A DNA stretch of 64,000 nt from Platanthera guangdongensis (Eukaryota > Streptophyta > Magnoliopsida > Asparagales > Orchidaceae): the NCBI GenBank assembly GCA_039583875.1, contig CM077149.1:155710249-155774248 (forward strand), given 5' to 3'. The notes beneath the pieces are model-generated. The model saw nothing but the letters and a program-made list of their open reading frames with translations, had not been told where the DNA came from and did no database searches. A program made the translations under genes and the position numbers. Positions 22,817-34,068 of this stretch are shown one piece after another. The number at the start of each line of letters is the position of its first letter. Position 1 is the first letter of the stretch.

Positions 22817-22893
22817 GTTGTAGACTCTATAAGCCTTACTATTATTGCTGTACCCAACAAATACTCCCTCTTGGGATTTGGCAGCAAACTTAG

Positions 22894-24060
22894 TTAAGTA
22901 AGACTTTCCATTGTTAAGTATGAAGCATTTGCAACCAAAATCCTGAAATAGGATAGGTTTGGTTTCCTGCCTTTCACAACTTCATAGGGGGTCTTGTTTA
23001 ACCTTTTAGTGATGGTAGCCCTATTTATCACATGGCATGCAGTGTTAACTGCTTCAGCCCAGAAATATTCTGGCAGTGATGAATCACTTAATAGGGTTCT
23101 ACCAGCCTCTATCAAGGTCCTATTTTTCCTTTCAGCAATGCCATTTTGCTGAGGTGTTCTAGGTGAAGAGAATTCTTGAAATATCCCATAGTCTTCACAC
23201 AGCTTTGTCATGCTTTCAGACTGAAACTCAGTACCATGGTCACTTCTAATTTTGACCACTGTACAGTTCAATTCATTCTGAATTTGCTTAACAAAACTAT
23301 AGAAGACACTAGGTGTTTCAGATTTCTGCTTTAAGAAGAACACCCAGGAAAACCTTGAGTAGTCATCAACAACTACAAAGGTATAGACCTTCCTACCTAA
23401 GCTGTGAACTGGCATTGGACCAAATAGATCCATATGCAAGAGGTATAAACACCTCACAGCATCTTTGTTGTCTAAGCTTCTAAAGGTGGATTTAGTCTGC
23501 TTGCCCTTTTGACAAGCTGAGCAAATGCCATCTTTGACACACTTAACTTGAGGACCATTCCTCACTAACTCTTTGCTAAAGAGTTTGCTAATAGTCTTGT
23601 AGTTAAGATGAGCTAGCCTCTTGTGCCACTTGACACAATGAGAGATTGTCTCATTAGCTACAAGACAGACAGGAGAACCATTGTTCTCAATCATAATGTC
23701 TAAACAATAGACATTTCTCTTTCTATATCCTGTCAAAATGATCTCTTGATCACTTGACCTCTTGATATGACAACCATTTTTAACAAATGAGATGTCATAC
23801 CCTACATCACTTAACTGACTTATACTAATGAGGTTGTGTTTCAACCCTTTAACATAAGCCACTTGAGTAATGGTAACAAGGTTTGAAGAGATGTTACCAA
23901 ACCCTTTGATGATTCCTTTTTCAGAACCACCAAAGGTCACTTTAGGACCATTTTTGATTGGAATGTAGTCCTTCAGTAGTCCCCTAGTTCCAGTCATGTG
24001 TCTGGAACATCCACTATCCAAGTACCATGTAGGGGTATGGCCACTTGGATTTACCTGCAA
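22894..24060 (-). pseudogene. Element F pol: protease and integrase
   Basis: Aspartic protease ([13 protein letters not shown], near 24025) followed by the pre-integrase zinc site (WHKRLAHLN ... CSACQKGK) and the integrase core with D in [10 protein letters not shown] in IRSDHGTEF and E in [13 protein letters not shown], the copia D, D, E triad. The frame opens straight after the gag stop at 24067-24069 with no ATG needed (FVLQVNPSG), so expression would need readthrough or splicing at the CAG of 24055-24057. The ORF runs out at 22894 because of a frameshift near 22910; the usual FGCxCY motif is scrambled there. Confidence 0.92.
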
Positions 24061-24069
24061 AACAAATTA
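24055..24069 (-). promoter_or_regulatory. Gag/pol junction of F: stop, T-rich run, CAG
   Basis: TAA (24067-24069), then 9 nt of mainly T, then CAG (24055-24057) and GTAAAT, all in frame with the protease. A and B have the same design (stop, 12 nt, CAG, GTGAA). It could be a stop bypassed by splicing or read through. Confidence 0.5.
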
Positions 24070-26109
24070 CTTAACCTTAGAACCCAATGGCTTAAACTTG
24101 GGTCCTTGGTAACTGTTAGCTTGCAACTTAACAAGGCTACCTACTGGCTTTCCACCAGGTAAGCTTGTTACTACCTTTGGCACTTGCATTGTGCCAACAA
24201 TCCAAGGCAAAGTGGCCAACCTTGCCACAACACCAGCATTCAAACTTGTTGTACCTTTGCTTAGATACAACCTTTGCTGTCTTGACTACAGCAGGCTTGT
24301 TGAATGTTGGGGCTTTACCCTTGGACTTGAACTTGGACTGTACAGTCCCTGCAGGTCTAACAAAACCTAGTCCAGCTTTGCCTTTTTGATGAACAAATTC
24401 ATCAATTAATGGTAATACTGATTTAGGTTTTGAGAACCTGCCAGCAAGTTCTTTTTCCTTCTAGAGATTGATCTCCAGTCTCTTAATTTGATCATTCTTA
24501 AATGTAATAGTACCCATCTGAATCACAGTAATGTGTTTCAGCCTGGCTACTTCATTCAGTTTTTGATCATACTGCTTCTCAAAATCTGTTGCAGCTGCCT
24601 TGAGATCAGCAATCTCCTTTGCCTGACTTTTGGCTAGGATCTTGCTTTTCTTATAGGCTTGCAACAGTACTTGGTATTCATCTAAGAGCTGATGAATATC
24701 TCCCTCAGATTCAGAAACACTTCCATCACTTGATGAAGATGATTCTGACTCTGAACTAGAACTGGAATCTGAACTTAAGGTTAGACTTTGTACCTGACTA
24801 GGTCCTGGCTGCTCCAGGATTTTGGTACTTTCAGTCAATGCCATCAGTCCTTGGCACTGAACCTCTTCTTGTTCATAGATTGATTCCATGATCTGCATAA
24901 ACTCTTCTTCTTCTTCAGCAAATAGCCCTATATAGGCTTCAGCATCTGTCTCAGTGTCTGAAGAAGAAATGTCTGAAAGAGTCTTCTCATTCTTTGCAAC
25001 AAAGGACTTCTCCTTCTTTCCTTTGAAGTGAGTCTTCTTTTTGTCACTGGATTCTTTCCTTCTTTCAGGACAATCTGCAATAACATGACCCTGTCTATTG
25101 CAGCAGTAACACACAATCTTAGACCCAGTTGCCTTACTAGTCTTTGTCTTTTTCTTATCCTTCTTTGAAGGCTTCTTCTCCTGATACTGGACTTCTTTCC
25201 CTTTGGAATATGAAGGTCTGGACCTCCACTGTTTCTTCTTAAGGAATTTCTGAAAATGTCTGGTGAATGCAGCAAAATCTTCATCACTTTCACTGCTTGT
25301 AGATTTAGTGCTAACAGACTCATCAGATTCTGATTCAACTACCTCTGGAGGAGGAGTTGATGACTTAGTCCTGTTCTTTCTAGGTACTTCTGACTTAAAG
25401 GCAACAGTCCTTTCCCTGTGTTCAGTCCTTGTTGACTTTTCCTCCTCTTTTCTTACTGACAATTGCATCTCATAAGATAACAACTTGCCAAACAGTGTGG
25501 GAGGAGGAATTTCTCCCAACTTTGCCATTTCTCTGATGGCACAGATCTTGGTGTCCCAGTCTTGGTTAGGGACCTTAAGAATTTATCATTCAATTCATAG
25601 TTAGAGAACTCTCTTCCATAGGACATGAGTTCATTAACAATTCTATAAAACTTCTTGTAGCATTCAGTGATGCTATCTCCTCTTCCTTGCCTAAAGCTCT
25701 CATATTCTTGATTAAGCAAGGACTTCCTATCTTGTCTTACTTCTTCAGAACCTTCCATGTAGACAATGAGGGTATCCCACATTTCTTTTGCTGTTTTACA
25801 GTGAATAAGGTTCTGGAAGGTGGCATCATCAATTGCACTAACTATGATGTTCTGTGCCCTTTTGTCCATTGTAGCTAGGACAATCTCATCCTTGGTCATC
25901 TCAGAAAAATCCTTTGGAGTTCTCTGTGTAGCATCCAAGACTGAAATCTTCATGGGCACATAAGGCCCTTCTTTGACTGTGATGTAGATCCTAGGGTCAG
26001 AGGCCTCCATGAACAGCCTTACCCTTTCTTTCCAGATTCCAAAAATCTCCTTTCTGCATATGGGCAGTTTCATTGAACCCAATTCCTTGTGATTCTCTGA
26101 AGAACCCAT
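24067..26109 (-). pseudogene. Element F gag with two zinc knuckles, broken
   Basis: Nucleocapsid precursor of a copia element. The N-terminal half matches the copia gag families (DUF4219/UBN2 type): FGIWKERVRLFMEA, AKEMWDTL, DSITECYKKF. Then a frameshift near 25575, EMAKLGEIPPPTLFGKLLSYE, a first CCHC knuckle CYCCNRQGHVIADC (about 25070-25110), an acidic Ser/Glu coiled coil, a TAG at 24461-24463 and a second knuckle CWCCGKVGHFALDC (about 24210-24255). Another frameshift near 24185 precedes the tail GSKVK and the TAA at 24067. The start ATG at 26109 is the first after the primer site. Two knuckles set F apart from A, where I see one. Confidence 0.88.
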
Positions 26110-26194
26110 GTTTCTTGATTTTCTTGAAACTGTGTGCTAACTTATACTGAATCTGCCAAACTGAATTTCCTCAGACAGTTAGTCCTTTTTGAGT

Positions 26195-26212
26195 AACCTC
26201 GCTTTGATACCA
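26195..26212 (-). promoter_or_regulatory. Primer binding site of F (initiator tRNA-Met)
   Basis: The minus strand reads TGGTATCAAAGCGAGGT, 2 nt inside the 5' LTR. It matches the 3' end of the plant initiator tRNA-Met with one mismatch in the first 12 bases. The leader 26110-26194 has no ORF. Confidence 0.9.
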
Positions 26213-26214
26213 CT

Positions 26215-28320
26215 TGAAAGATATGGTACCTAAACACCTAGAGGGGGGGGGGTGAATAGGTGACCTAAACCTTTTTGCAATTTTGTTGGCAGCACAACAG
26301 TTATTTCTCAGATTATTACAACTAACAGCAATTACAGAAATCAAACAGTCAATCCACAGCACAGCTCAGCACACCACAGCAGACACACTAATTTATAGTG
26401 GTTCCCCAATCTTTGGGTACATCCACTTTCCCCCTTCGCCTATCTAGCAGTGTACTAGATTCGGCCAAACTTCTCCACTATCTCAGAACCCAACTAGGTT
26501 CCTACCTCAGGCCTAAAGCCTTACACTCAGCCAAAAGGCCTACACTCAGCCACCCAGGCCTACACTCAGCCAATTAAGGCCTACACTCAGAGTTCTTCAA
26601 CTCCTACACTCAGGCAATCAAGCCCTACCCTCAGCCTTTATAATATAGGCTTACAATTCTCTCAGATCCAATGGATCCTACAAGTTAAAATAGAAAGTAC
26701 AATAGCTAACTCTACAACTCAGAAAATAAGAGAGGAGTTGAGAGATTCTTGAAGAGTTCTTGGAAGAACTCAGTTAGATCCAAACTGACTTAGCTTCCTT
26801 CAAAGCTTCTTGATTAGAACTGAATTAGTCTGAATCTTCTGCAGTTGTTCCTTGACCTCTGCTTCTTGAAATCCAGATGACTCTGAATTCTTCTTCTCAG
26901 CCTTAGTTCCAAAGACTGAATTCTTGGTTGGAGCTCTCTCTCTCCAACTTCTTAGATCTGCAGTTGAACTGACAGACCTTCTTGTGTTGATCCTCTGTGT
27001 ATCACTTCTTGATTTAATTTGATCAACTACTTTAAATATTCTCTCAAGCTGTAACTCTTGTTTCTCAATCACAACTTCAACTTCTGTAAACTAAGGATGC
27101 CTATTTATAGGCTTCCTTCATGGTAACCGGCTGGTCCGGTTCATAACAAACTTCTGATTTCTCTGACAGTTGATGTAGACCGGCTGGATCGGCAGCTGTC
27201 ATGTCAACCAGTCACTTCTTGAAATTCTCTAACTGTCAGATAGTGTCGAGACTTTCTGTTCTTAAGTGTCGACACTTATAGACCAAGTGTGGACACATGT
27301 TGTGTAAGTGTCGACACAAGTCTACAAGGTGTCGACACAATTCCTTGTATGTCTCGACACAGATTCTTCTGCATGTGTCGACACTGAAATTGAGTGTCGA
27401 CACAAATACTTGTACTTCATTCTTTAACTGTATTCTTCTAAGTGTCGACACATGTTCTTTGTGTCGACACATCTTCATGTGTTGAAACTGTCAAGTGTCG
27501 ACACTGCTTCTTGGTGTCGACACAAGTCTTCACTTTTGTTTCTTCAGCTGTGTGTCGACACATTCCTTTAGTGTCGACACTTGTACTTAGAATATTTTGT
27601 AACTTTTCTGTTCTTTGCTAAGTGTCGACACAGCTCCTTGTGTCGACACTTTCTTCAAGTGTAGAGTCTTCAACTAAGTGTCGACACATTGTGCTGGGTG
27701 TCGACACTTTCTTCAAGTGTTGACTCTTCTGGTTGTGTGTCGACACATTGTGCTGAGTGTCGACACTTTCTTCAAATACTGACTCTTCAGTATAGTGTCG
27801 ACACATTGTGTTGAGTGTCGATACTTACTTCAAATACTGACTCTTCAGCATAGTGTCGACACATTGTGTTGAGTGTCGACACTTTTACTTAGACTCTGCA
27901 GACTTTTGCTGAGTGTCGACACAGCTCCAAGTGTCGACACTTTCTGGTGTAGACACAGCTCTTCTAGGTGTCGACACTTCTGCTAAGTGTCGACACAGCT
28001 TTTCTGCATACTTCTTCACTGAGTGTCGACACAGCTCCAAGTGTCGACACTTTCTGTCTGGTGTCGACTCTTCATCCCAGGTGTCGACACAATGACTCCA
28101 AGTGTCGACACTGCTTGTCTGGGTGTCGACACAAGCTTTCTCAAGTGTCGACACTTTTCCTCTGGGTGTCGACACATGGACTTAGAAACTTTTAGCTTCA
28201 GTCCAGTGTATACCTAACCTGCACAAGTAACTCAAACAAACATCAAATACATTATGATGCATATCATTGAGTTAGGGAAGGCTTCTTCAAATCAGGTACA
28301 TTTGACCAATGTACCCAACA
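26215..28320 (-). repeat. 5' LTR of element F (2106 bp)
   Basis: Almost identical to 15476-17583. It carries 31 perfect GTGTCGACAC copies (two of the 33 are changed, near 27289 and 27818), the TATA box at 27099-27112 and the hairpin at 26397-26427. It ends CCAACA, followed by the target duplication AACAT at 28321-28325. Confidence 0.96.
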
Positions 28321-28325
28321 AACAT

Positions 28326-30400
28326 CAGGTCGCAGTTTGTTACTAGGCGATCTCTCTCTTTTGCAACTAGTTTCCCAGTTCAATAAGCCGTCAACATCTG
28401 GCGGCTTGGTTCAGTTCGGAAGCAGCTCGTGCGATCTCGCGACTAGCAACCGTGCGGTTAGGCGGCTAGCAGATCGGCGGTTAGAGTTCATCTTTAGAAT
28501 AACGGGTAGTCCGCACGGCCAGGTTGCAGTTTGGCGATCTGTCGGTTTGAGCGGACTCCGTAGCGGTTAGCAGCAGGGTCGGCAGTTACTCTTGGAGTCT
28601 GCGCCGTGGATGCGCGAAAACGGCACCGGGTAGTTAACATGGAGGGGGTGTGTTCGGTCTCACAAGCTAGGAGAGGAAGAGGGATTAAGGTTGCGGGGGA
28701 AGAGTAAGGAAGGAAGCTTCTGAGTGCTCGAGAGTGGAGCAAACGCTTGTCAAGGAGGTTGCGGGGATAAAGGAGAGGGTGCTGAGAGCAGCCGGGAAGG
28801 CTGATGAGAGGAGGAGGTTGATCAGGAGCTGTTGAGCAGACGGTTACTATGACGGTTGTGCTTGCAGGTTGGTTACCGAGGGAGCTGAGCTGAGCTAGGA
28901 AGAAGGGAGAGAGAGGGGGCCGCTGGCAGCGGCAACAACAAACTTCGCCCGCCGCGGCTTAAATGCCACTCTTGCGACGGGCTTTCCTTTTATTAATAGC
29001 GAGAGTTACAACTTGCTAATACACCTTTACAATAAATCAATAAAGGGTACAAGAAGGAAGCTGGCGGCTAAGGAAGAAGTGCCAGAAGAGGCCGCGCGGA
29101 CTGAAGATCGAAGCTGGCAGGCCGCGCGGTTATGGGAAATAGGAGACCGCGCGGACTGGAGAACCAGAGGCTGGCAGGCCGCGCGACTAAAGGCGCAGAG
29201 ATGGGTGCGGTCTGAGAAATGGAGTCCGCAGGAGGGATTGCTGGCTGACTTCGAGCGTGAGCACCTTGGCGATGATTCCATCCCCCTCAATGTGAGAGGC
29301 ATGGGGGGCTATTTATAGGCCCGAGGAGGTAACGACTTACGGTGACGTTACCCCCGGTGAGACGGTAACTTGAGCGAGATGGAGACGGAGTCCGCCGGGT
29401 CCGCAAAAGGCAGCGCGGACTGGGACTTGGTACTGAAGCCGGTGCTGCTGACGGCAAAATGGGAGACTTAGTGGCAGACTGAGATGCGGGTTCGCGGAGT
29501 CCGTCACTGCTGAGCTGGGACTGTCCGCCTACTGCTGGGGTGGCGGATGCTGGAGGACAAGCGGCGGACTGCAAGGAGAATCCGCTGAGTCTGCCGCTGC
29601 TGAACTGAACGAGCTGTAAGGGGTGCGTGCAGGAGAGTGCCCGCGGAGTCCGGCGAGTCCGCACTAGGTTATGCAGACTGGTACTGCTTTCTGGACGATT
29701 TGATGCATGGCGGGCTGGAAGGAGTCCGCCACTACTGGCTGAGCCTGTGACAGGCCTGCGGACTGAGGAGGAAACTGGTACTGCTGCAGAGAAGCTAGTG
29801 CTGGCGAAGGGAAGGGCGGACTGCATAGAGAGTCCGCCAAGTCCGTTGAGTCCGCGACTGCTGCAAGGTCGAGTCCGCTTACGTTGGAGATGGAGAGCCT
29901 GGATGTTGAGGCTGTTGGGGTTCAGCGGTGAAGGCGGACTGAAAGTCTCGACCGTACTTCGAGTCTGCCCAGCTCGCGAGGAACTTGGACATTGCTGCTG
30001 GTCTTGGCGGGTAGCCGGAGTTGGCGGCCTGGGGTAGGTAGGTAGTTGAGTCCGACAGAGAGAGACCTGTGGATACAACCTTGCGGTTAAGCTGAAAAAG
30101 GGGGCAGCCTGCAGAGGCGGACTGCGGAAGCAGTCCGCGGGCCCTGCCGACCAAGGGAAGGCGCGCGGCCTGGTCGGTCAGACCGCTGAGACCGCGCAAG
30201 CCGCGCGGCCTGAGCGGACAGAGAATTCTGTCCTCCCTCCCTAGGGCATCACGACCTCCAGGAGGAACCCGGGGCAGGCCGTGACGAGCGAGCTGTCCGG
30301 CTTGGGAAGGATCGCCGATTTTGGGGTTAACATGCGCGACTTGTTTTCTCTGCCTTATAATTTGCTTCCATCGGGTACATCGGCAAATCATGTCTCGTCA
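28326..30400. repeat. Element E, right part: GC-rich LTR-like DNA, mixed orientation
   Basis: Continuation of the DNA that F entered. The heptamer GCGGACT and its complement AGTCCGC are dense from 29090 to 30140. A TATA box on the minus strand (GGCCTATAAATAGC, 29309-29322) and AATAAA-like signals near 29000-29045 suggest a second LTR-like unit in minus orientation, opposite to the left part of E. The long ORFs here (for example minus strand 29287-30078) show no known domain and look like chance GC-rich frames. The element class is not determined. Confidence 0.4.
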
Positions 30401-31490
30401 TGTATACATCGTTTGGTAAAAAAATTTTGATAGTACAAGTTTTTTGTTCTTCTATTTGCATCTGGTTATTTGGACCCAGATAAGTTGAGTATTCCTGCGC
30501 CTGATTTCTCGTTTTCCGCTATCACAAATTTTTACACCACTTGCCCTACCTATCGTTTTCCTTTCCCTTTCTCAAGCTATTTCTCTCTTCCTGGTTGTTT
30601 TAAAATATATATAATGCATATTTATTTATTCAGTTTATTAATTTACTCATGTTTCTCATCTCATACAATTTATTTTTGTCAAGGTTTATGGATAAATCTT
30701 ATTGATATCTATTCTTGTTCAGTCCAGTTGGAAGTTGATTTAAATATTTAATGCACAAATCCTAGTGTTTTGGGGTTTTATTTATGGATATTCAGTCCTA
30801 GCACTTTATTATGTTTTGATTCTTGGATTGAAAATATTAATAAACGGATCTTGTGGGATTGATTTTTTTTTTGTGTGATCGTATTCTATTTCAGTACAAT
30901 CTTGTCTAACCTTTTTGAGTTTGCTAAATTTCAGTATAATCTTGTCTAATCTCTTTGAGTTTGCTAAAACGAAGTCTATTGTGAATCTTATTCAGTTTTT
31001 CTATGACATGTTTATAACTTTTGACTTAATTCCTTCTAATTGCAATAAAGCTTTGGTTTCAAGAGAAACTAACCGGGTATTGTTGGGTATCCCTTATATA
31101 AGTTGAGTACATGTGAGAAGTGATAATCTACTTACTGCAAGACGTCATCAGTTGTATGAAGCTAGACGTCATTAGTTTTATATTTTTGCCTAAAAATGTT
31201 TTTTTGGTGTTGGGTGTTATTTCATGAAAAAATTGTTTATTCAAAATATTTAATTGTTGGTAATTAAAAAATGCGGAAAAAATTCACTCAAAACTCTTTT
31301 GTTTTCAAACAATTTTTTAAAAACTTCGTTTTGTAAACTCCATTTTACCCCAATAGTTTTTTAACAAAATTTCATTTTTCAGTATCAGCACTTTTTCTAT
31401 CAACAGTTTTTCATCAGCAGCTTATCATCAGCAATAGCCCAACCAAACAAAGCCTTAGTCATGACAGCTACATCAGCATAAGAAATTAGA
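30401..31490. other. AT-rich DNA without recognised features
   Basis: No ORF with a known domain. The GC content drops sharply at 30400. A tandem duplication of 40 bp lies at 30891-30970. Near 31385-31460 there is a run (AGTTTTTCATCAGCAG and CCAACCAAACAAAGCC) that looks like the edge of a small DNA transposon, but I could not find its partner end. Confidence 0.5.
30891..30970. repeat. 40-bp tandem duplication
   Basis: Two copies starting at 30892 (CAGTACAATCTTGTCTAA) and 30932 (CAGTATAATCTTGTCTAA), differing at a few bases, both ending TTTGAGTTTGCTAAA. Confidence 0.85.
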
Positions 31491-32327
31491 GTATAATGAA
31501 GCAAAATATCATGCGTATTTTCATATATTTTATTAATGGGCGTCACTTTTCTGAACGATGATGACTCTTAGGAGGAATTATCATCATCTGTATGAGTTTT
31601 ACATTCATCAAGTGCTGCCTCAACCTGATCTTTAAGTGGCTTAGGGAAGGTGCTCAAAGGAAGCTCAACCGGGACAGTGGAAGAGATGATGGTATCATTA
31701 TTGTCTGATGCCCAGCTGTAGGACTTTTTTTCATGAAATATTACATCTCTTGATATGATAATTTGTTGTGATGTTGGATCAAATAGTCTTCATGTTTTCA
31801 TTGTGTCCAGGAAGGATGCATTTCACACTTGTTCCATCGAGCTTGTCTCTTTTCTTTTTTAGGATGTGGGCATAAGACAATACATCCAAAGGTCTTCAAA
31901 TGCCCAAGTTTTGGTTTCGTATCCATCAGCTTTTCATATGAGGTTGAATTTATCAGGGCTTTGGTAGGCACTCTACTTAGTAAGTATACAACTGTGTTGG
32001 CTGCTTCTGCCCAAAATTCTTTGGGAAGTCCCTAATGCAGGAGAAGTGATGCCATCTTAGTTATGTTTTGATTTTTCCTTTCCACTACCCTATTCAATTG
32101 CGATGTGTCAGGGATAGTAAACTGATGGTGAATTTCATGAATGAAGAAAAAGTGTTCAAAGGCATGAGAGGTGAATTCACCTCGATTGTCACTTCGTACA
32201 GTTTTTACATTTTTCTCAAACTTCTTTTCCACATCTCTATAAATCCATAAAAAAAGAAAGTGCTTCAAATTTTTGTTCTAAGAAATAAATCCAAGAATAC
32301 CTGGTATAATTGTCGATGAGTAGGAAG

Positions 32328-33391
32328 TGTTGAGATCGTGCCACCTCAACGATTCGTGTGCCTCTATGATTCCAAATAGGGCGAATCCTATTTCTGGAAT
32401 ATCATTGAGAGGAGGGCATTTATTCTGGGCTGTTTCTCCTATTTAGGCTGAGCCTAATTTTGGTAAATATTATCTCCTATTTATTAGGAGATACGGTCTT
32501 CATCCTATTATAAATATGAGCCTTCCCCCTAGCCATATGATCCAAGCAATCAAGAGAGAAAGTATTCGGGCTGTTGATGGAGTTCTCTTCCCGGCGACCT
32601 CAGGCGCGGCGGCGGCAGCAGGTGTGCTGCGGCAAGGGGCGACGACTCCAGGCGGAGCTAACGGAAGCGGCATCCGGTCGGATCCAGTCGGATCGACATC
32701 AAGCCGGCTTCCTGCAGTGGTTCCAGGTGGCGGCGGTGATCCCAGGCGGTGTGGCAGCATCAAGCGGCCGATCCAGGCGAGATCGACTTCAAGTGTGCAA
32801 ACCAGACGACGATTCCCGTGAAGAAGAGGAACAGTACCACTGTCGCCCAACGACATCACTATTGCCCGGCGATAGTCCGTTTTCAGCTTTTCGGTTTTCT
32901 CTTCATTGCTCGACCTTTACAGTCTCTGTTTGTAACTTGTAACCTCATTGATTACACTGGATCCTTTCCGGCGCGCTCTCCCCGTGGACGTAGGAGCTCC
33001 TCTCCAAACCACGTAAATTTTATTTGTCGTTTGTGATTGTATTTGTGGAATTTCTTCTGATTTATGATTTTGCGTCATTGAAATTGATCGACTATCTTCT
33101 GCTGCGTGATCCGCGACGAGTCACGTAGTTGCAGATGAGATCAATTTCACAATAATTGGTATCAGAGGCGGGGAGAGGTTGGAGGTCATGGGTTCGATCC
33201 CCCTGGATGGCGTTCCAGGGGGAGTTTGTTGGGTGTGGCCCACCATTCAGGTATTGGATGGCGTGCCTCCCGGGCGCACCCGGGTTGGCTCCTGGCATGA
33301 GTGCAGAGAAACTCCATGGTATGGTTCAGTGCAAGGGAGTCCGGTTCGCTCCGGGCATGAGTACATGGGAGTTCCGAGCACGGTTTAATAT
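32328..33391 (+). mobile_element. Element H: LTR plus primer site and a short internal piece
   Basis: LTR-like unit 32328-33151 (TGTTGAGATC ... TTTCACA, 824 bp) with a TATA box (CTATTATAAATATGAG, 32506-32520) and a GC-rich transcribed part, followed by a primer site and about 230 bp of internal sequence. No second LTR and no ORF with a known domain, so it is truncated or non-autonomous. GGAAG occurs on both sides (32323-32327 and 33392-33396) and may be a target duplication, but the right edge does not end in CA. ORFs in the GC-rich part look spurious. Confidence 0.55.
33157..33169 (+). promoter_or_regulatory. Primer binding site of H (initiator tRNA-Met)
   Basis: TGGTATCAGAGGC, 5 nt after the LTR end at 33151. 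It matches the initiator tRNA-Met primer site over 11-12 bases and supports plus orientation for H. Confidence 0.75.
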
Positions 33392-34068
33392 GGAAGATTT
33401 GATTTTTGGGCATCTGAGTGTGGGCATTGTTTTGATGATGAGAGTCATAGATGGTGCATGTATTTGAATTAAATAGCAAGTTGTAGCCCCGATTCACCAG
33501 CTGTCCTGCACTCAACAGATTCTGATCCATGGAAGGAACAAAATTCACATCACTAATTACCTTCTTGGCTCCATCAGGGAAGTTCATTACACTTATATTT
33601 CCCCTTCCTTCAATATTTTTGCACTTCCCATCTCCAAGATAAACTTTGGATTTGTGTGTCTCGTCTAAATTATTGAATAGAGTGACTGGAACATCCTGAA
33701 TCAATAAACCACTGGGTGGTCTTGCCATGATTATCGACCACATCCTCAAATTTTAAGGGATTGAATCCAGATGAGTTGCTAACTGCCATACCAAGACTCT
33801 CAACTATTAGGGTTACGATTCCCTCTTGTTCTCGCACGTCGTTGCTCGATTTCCTGACATCAGGCTCCTCTTCACTTGCCGCGTCGATGAGCAGAAGAAG
33901 AAGCTGATGTTTCCTCCCGTGGTTCCCGATAGCGCCTCTGACTTCTCTCATCGCATCGATCCCGCTGACAAAGATCATGTTTCTCCCGCTTCTCGTCGAT
34001 CCGGCGCTGCTTCCCGTCGTTCATGTCCTTCCCGATAAATCCTGTCGCTATCTTCCATTCTCGTTGCA

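Larger units (their letters stand above)
15476..28320 (-). mobile_element. Element F: complete Sirevirus-like copia element, 12.8 kb
   Basis: The minus-strand order is 5' LTR (28320-26215), primer site, gag, pol, palindrome array, aORF, polypurine tract and 3' LTR (17583-15476), flanked by the 5-bp duplication AACAT. By eye the two LTRs differ by 11 substitutions and a 2-base change in a G run over about 2106 bp (about 0.5 percent). At an assumed 1.3e-8 substitutions per site per year that is about 0.2 million years. Despite this, its ORFs carry several frameshifts. It sits inside element E. Confidence 0.95.
31491..34068 (-). pseudogene. Element G: decayed copia pol/gag remnant (outer edges uncertain)
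   Basis: Minus-strand remnant of a different Ty1/copia lineage (Tork-like by wording). Pieces in order from the right: a basic gag linker (33872-34069), protease IDSGCSSHS (about 33700-33730), the pre-integrase region (LGDGKCKNIEGRGNISV, LLSAGQLVNRGYN), then a gap filled by insertion H and probably a deletion of about 100 codons, then integrase LLIDNYTRYSWIYFL, VRSDNRGEFTS and VVERKNQNI (32032-32320), then the linker before RT (IIISRDVIFHEKKSYSWASDN) to about 31600. RT itself is absent. Many stops. Not functional. Confidence 0.8.

Noticed and set aside
29287..30391. Pro/Ser/Arg-rich ORFs of 170-263 aa in GC-rich DNA
   Set aside because: No known domain; overlapping ORFs on both strands, as expected by chance in GC-rich repeat DNA.
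32500..33298. ORFs in the H LTR
   Set aside because: They lie across the LTR transcribed part and primer site, overlap on both strands and lack domains.
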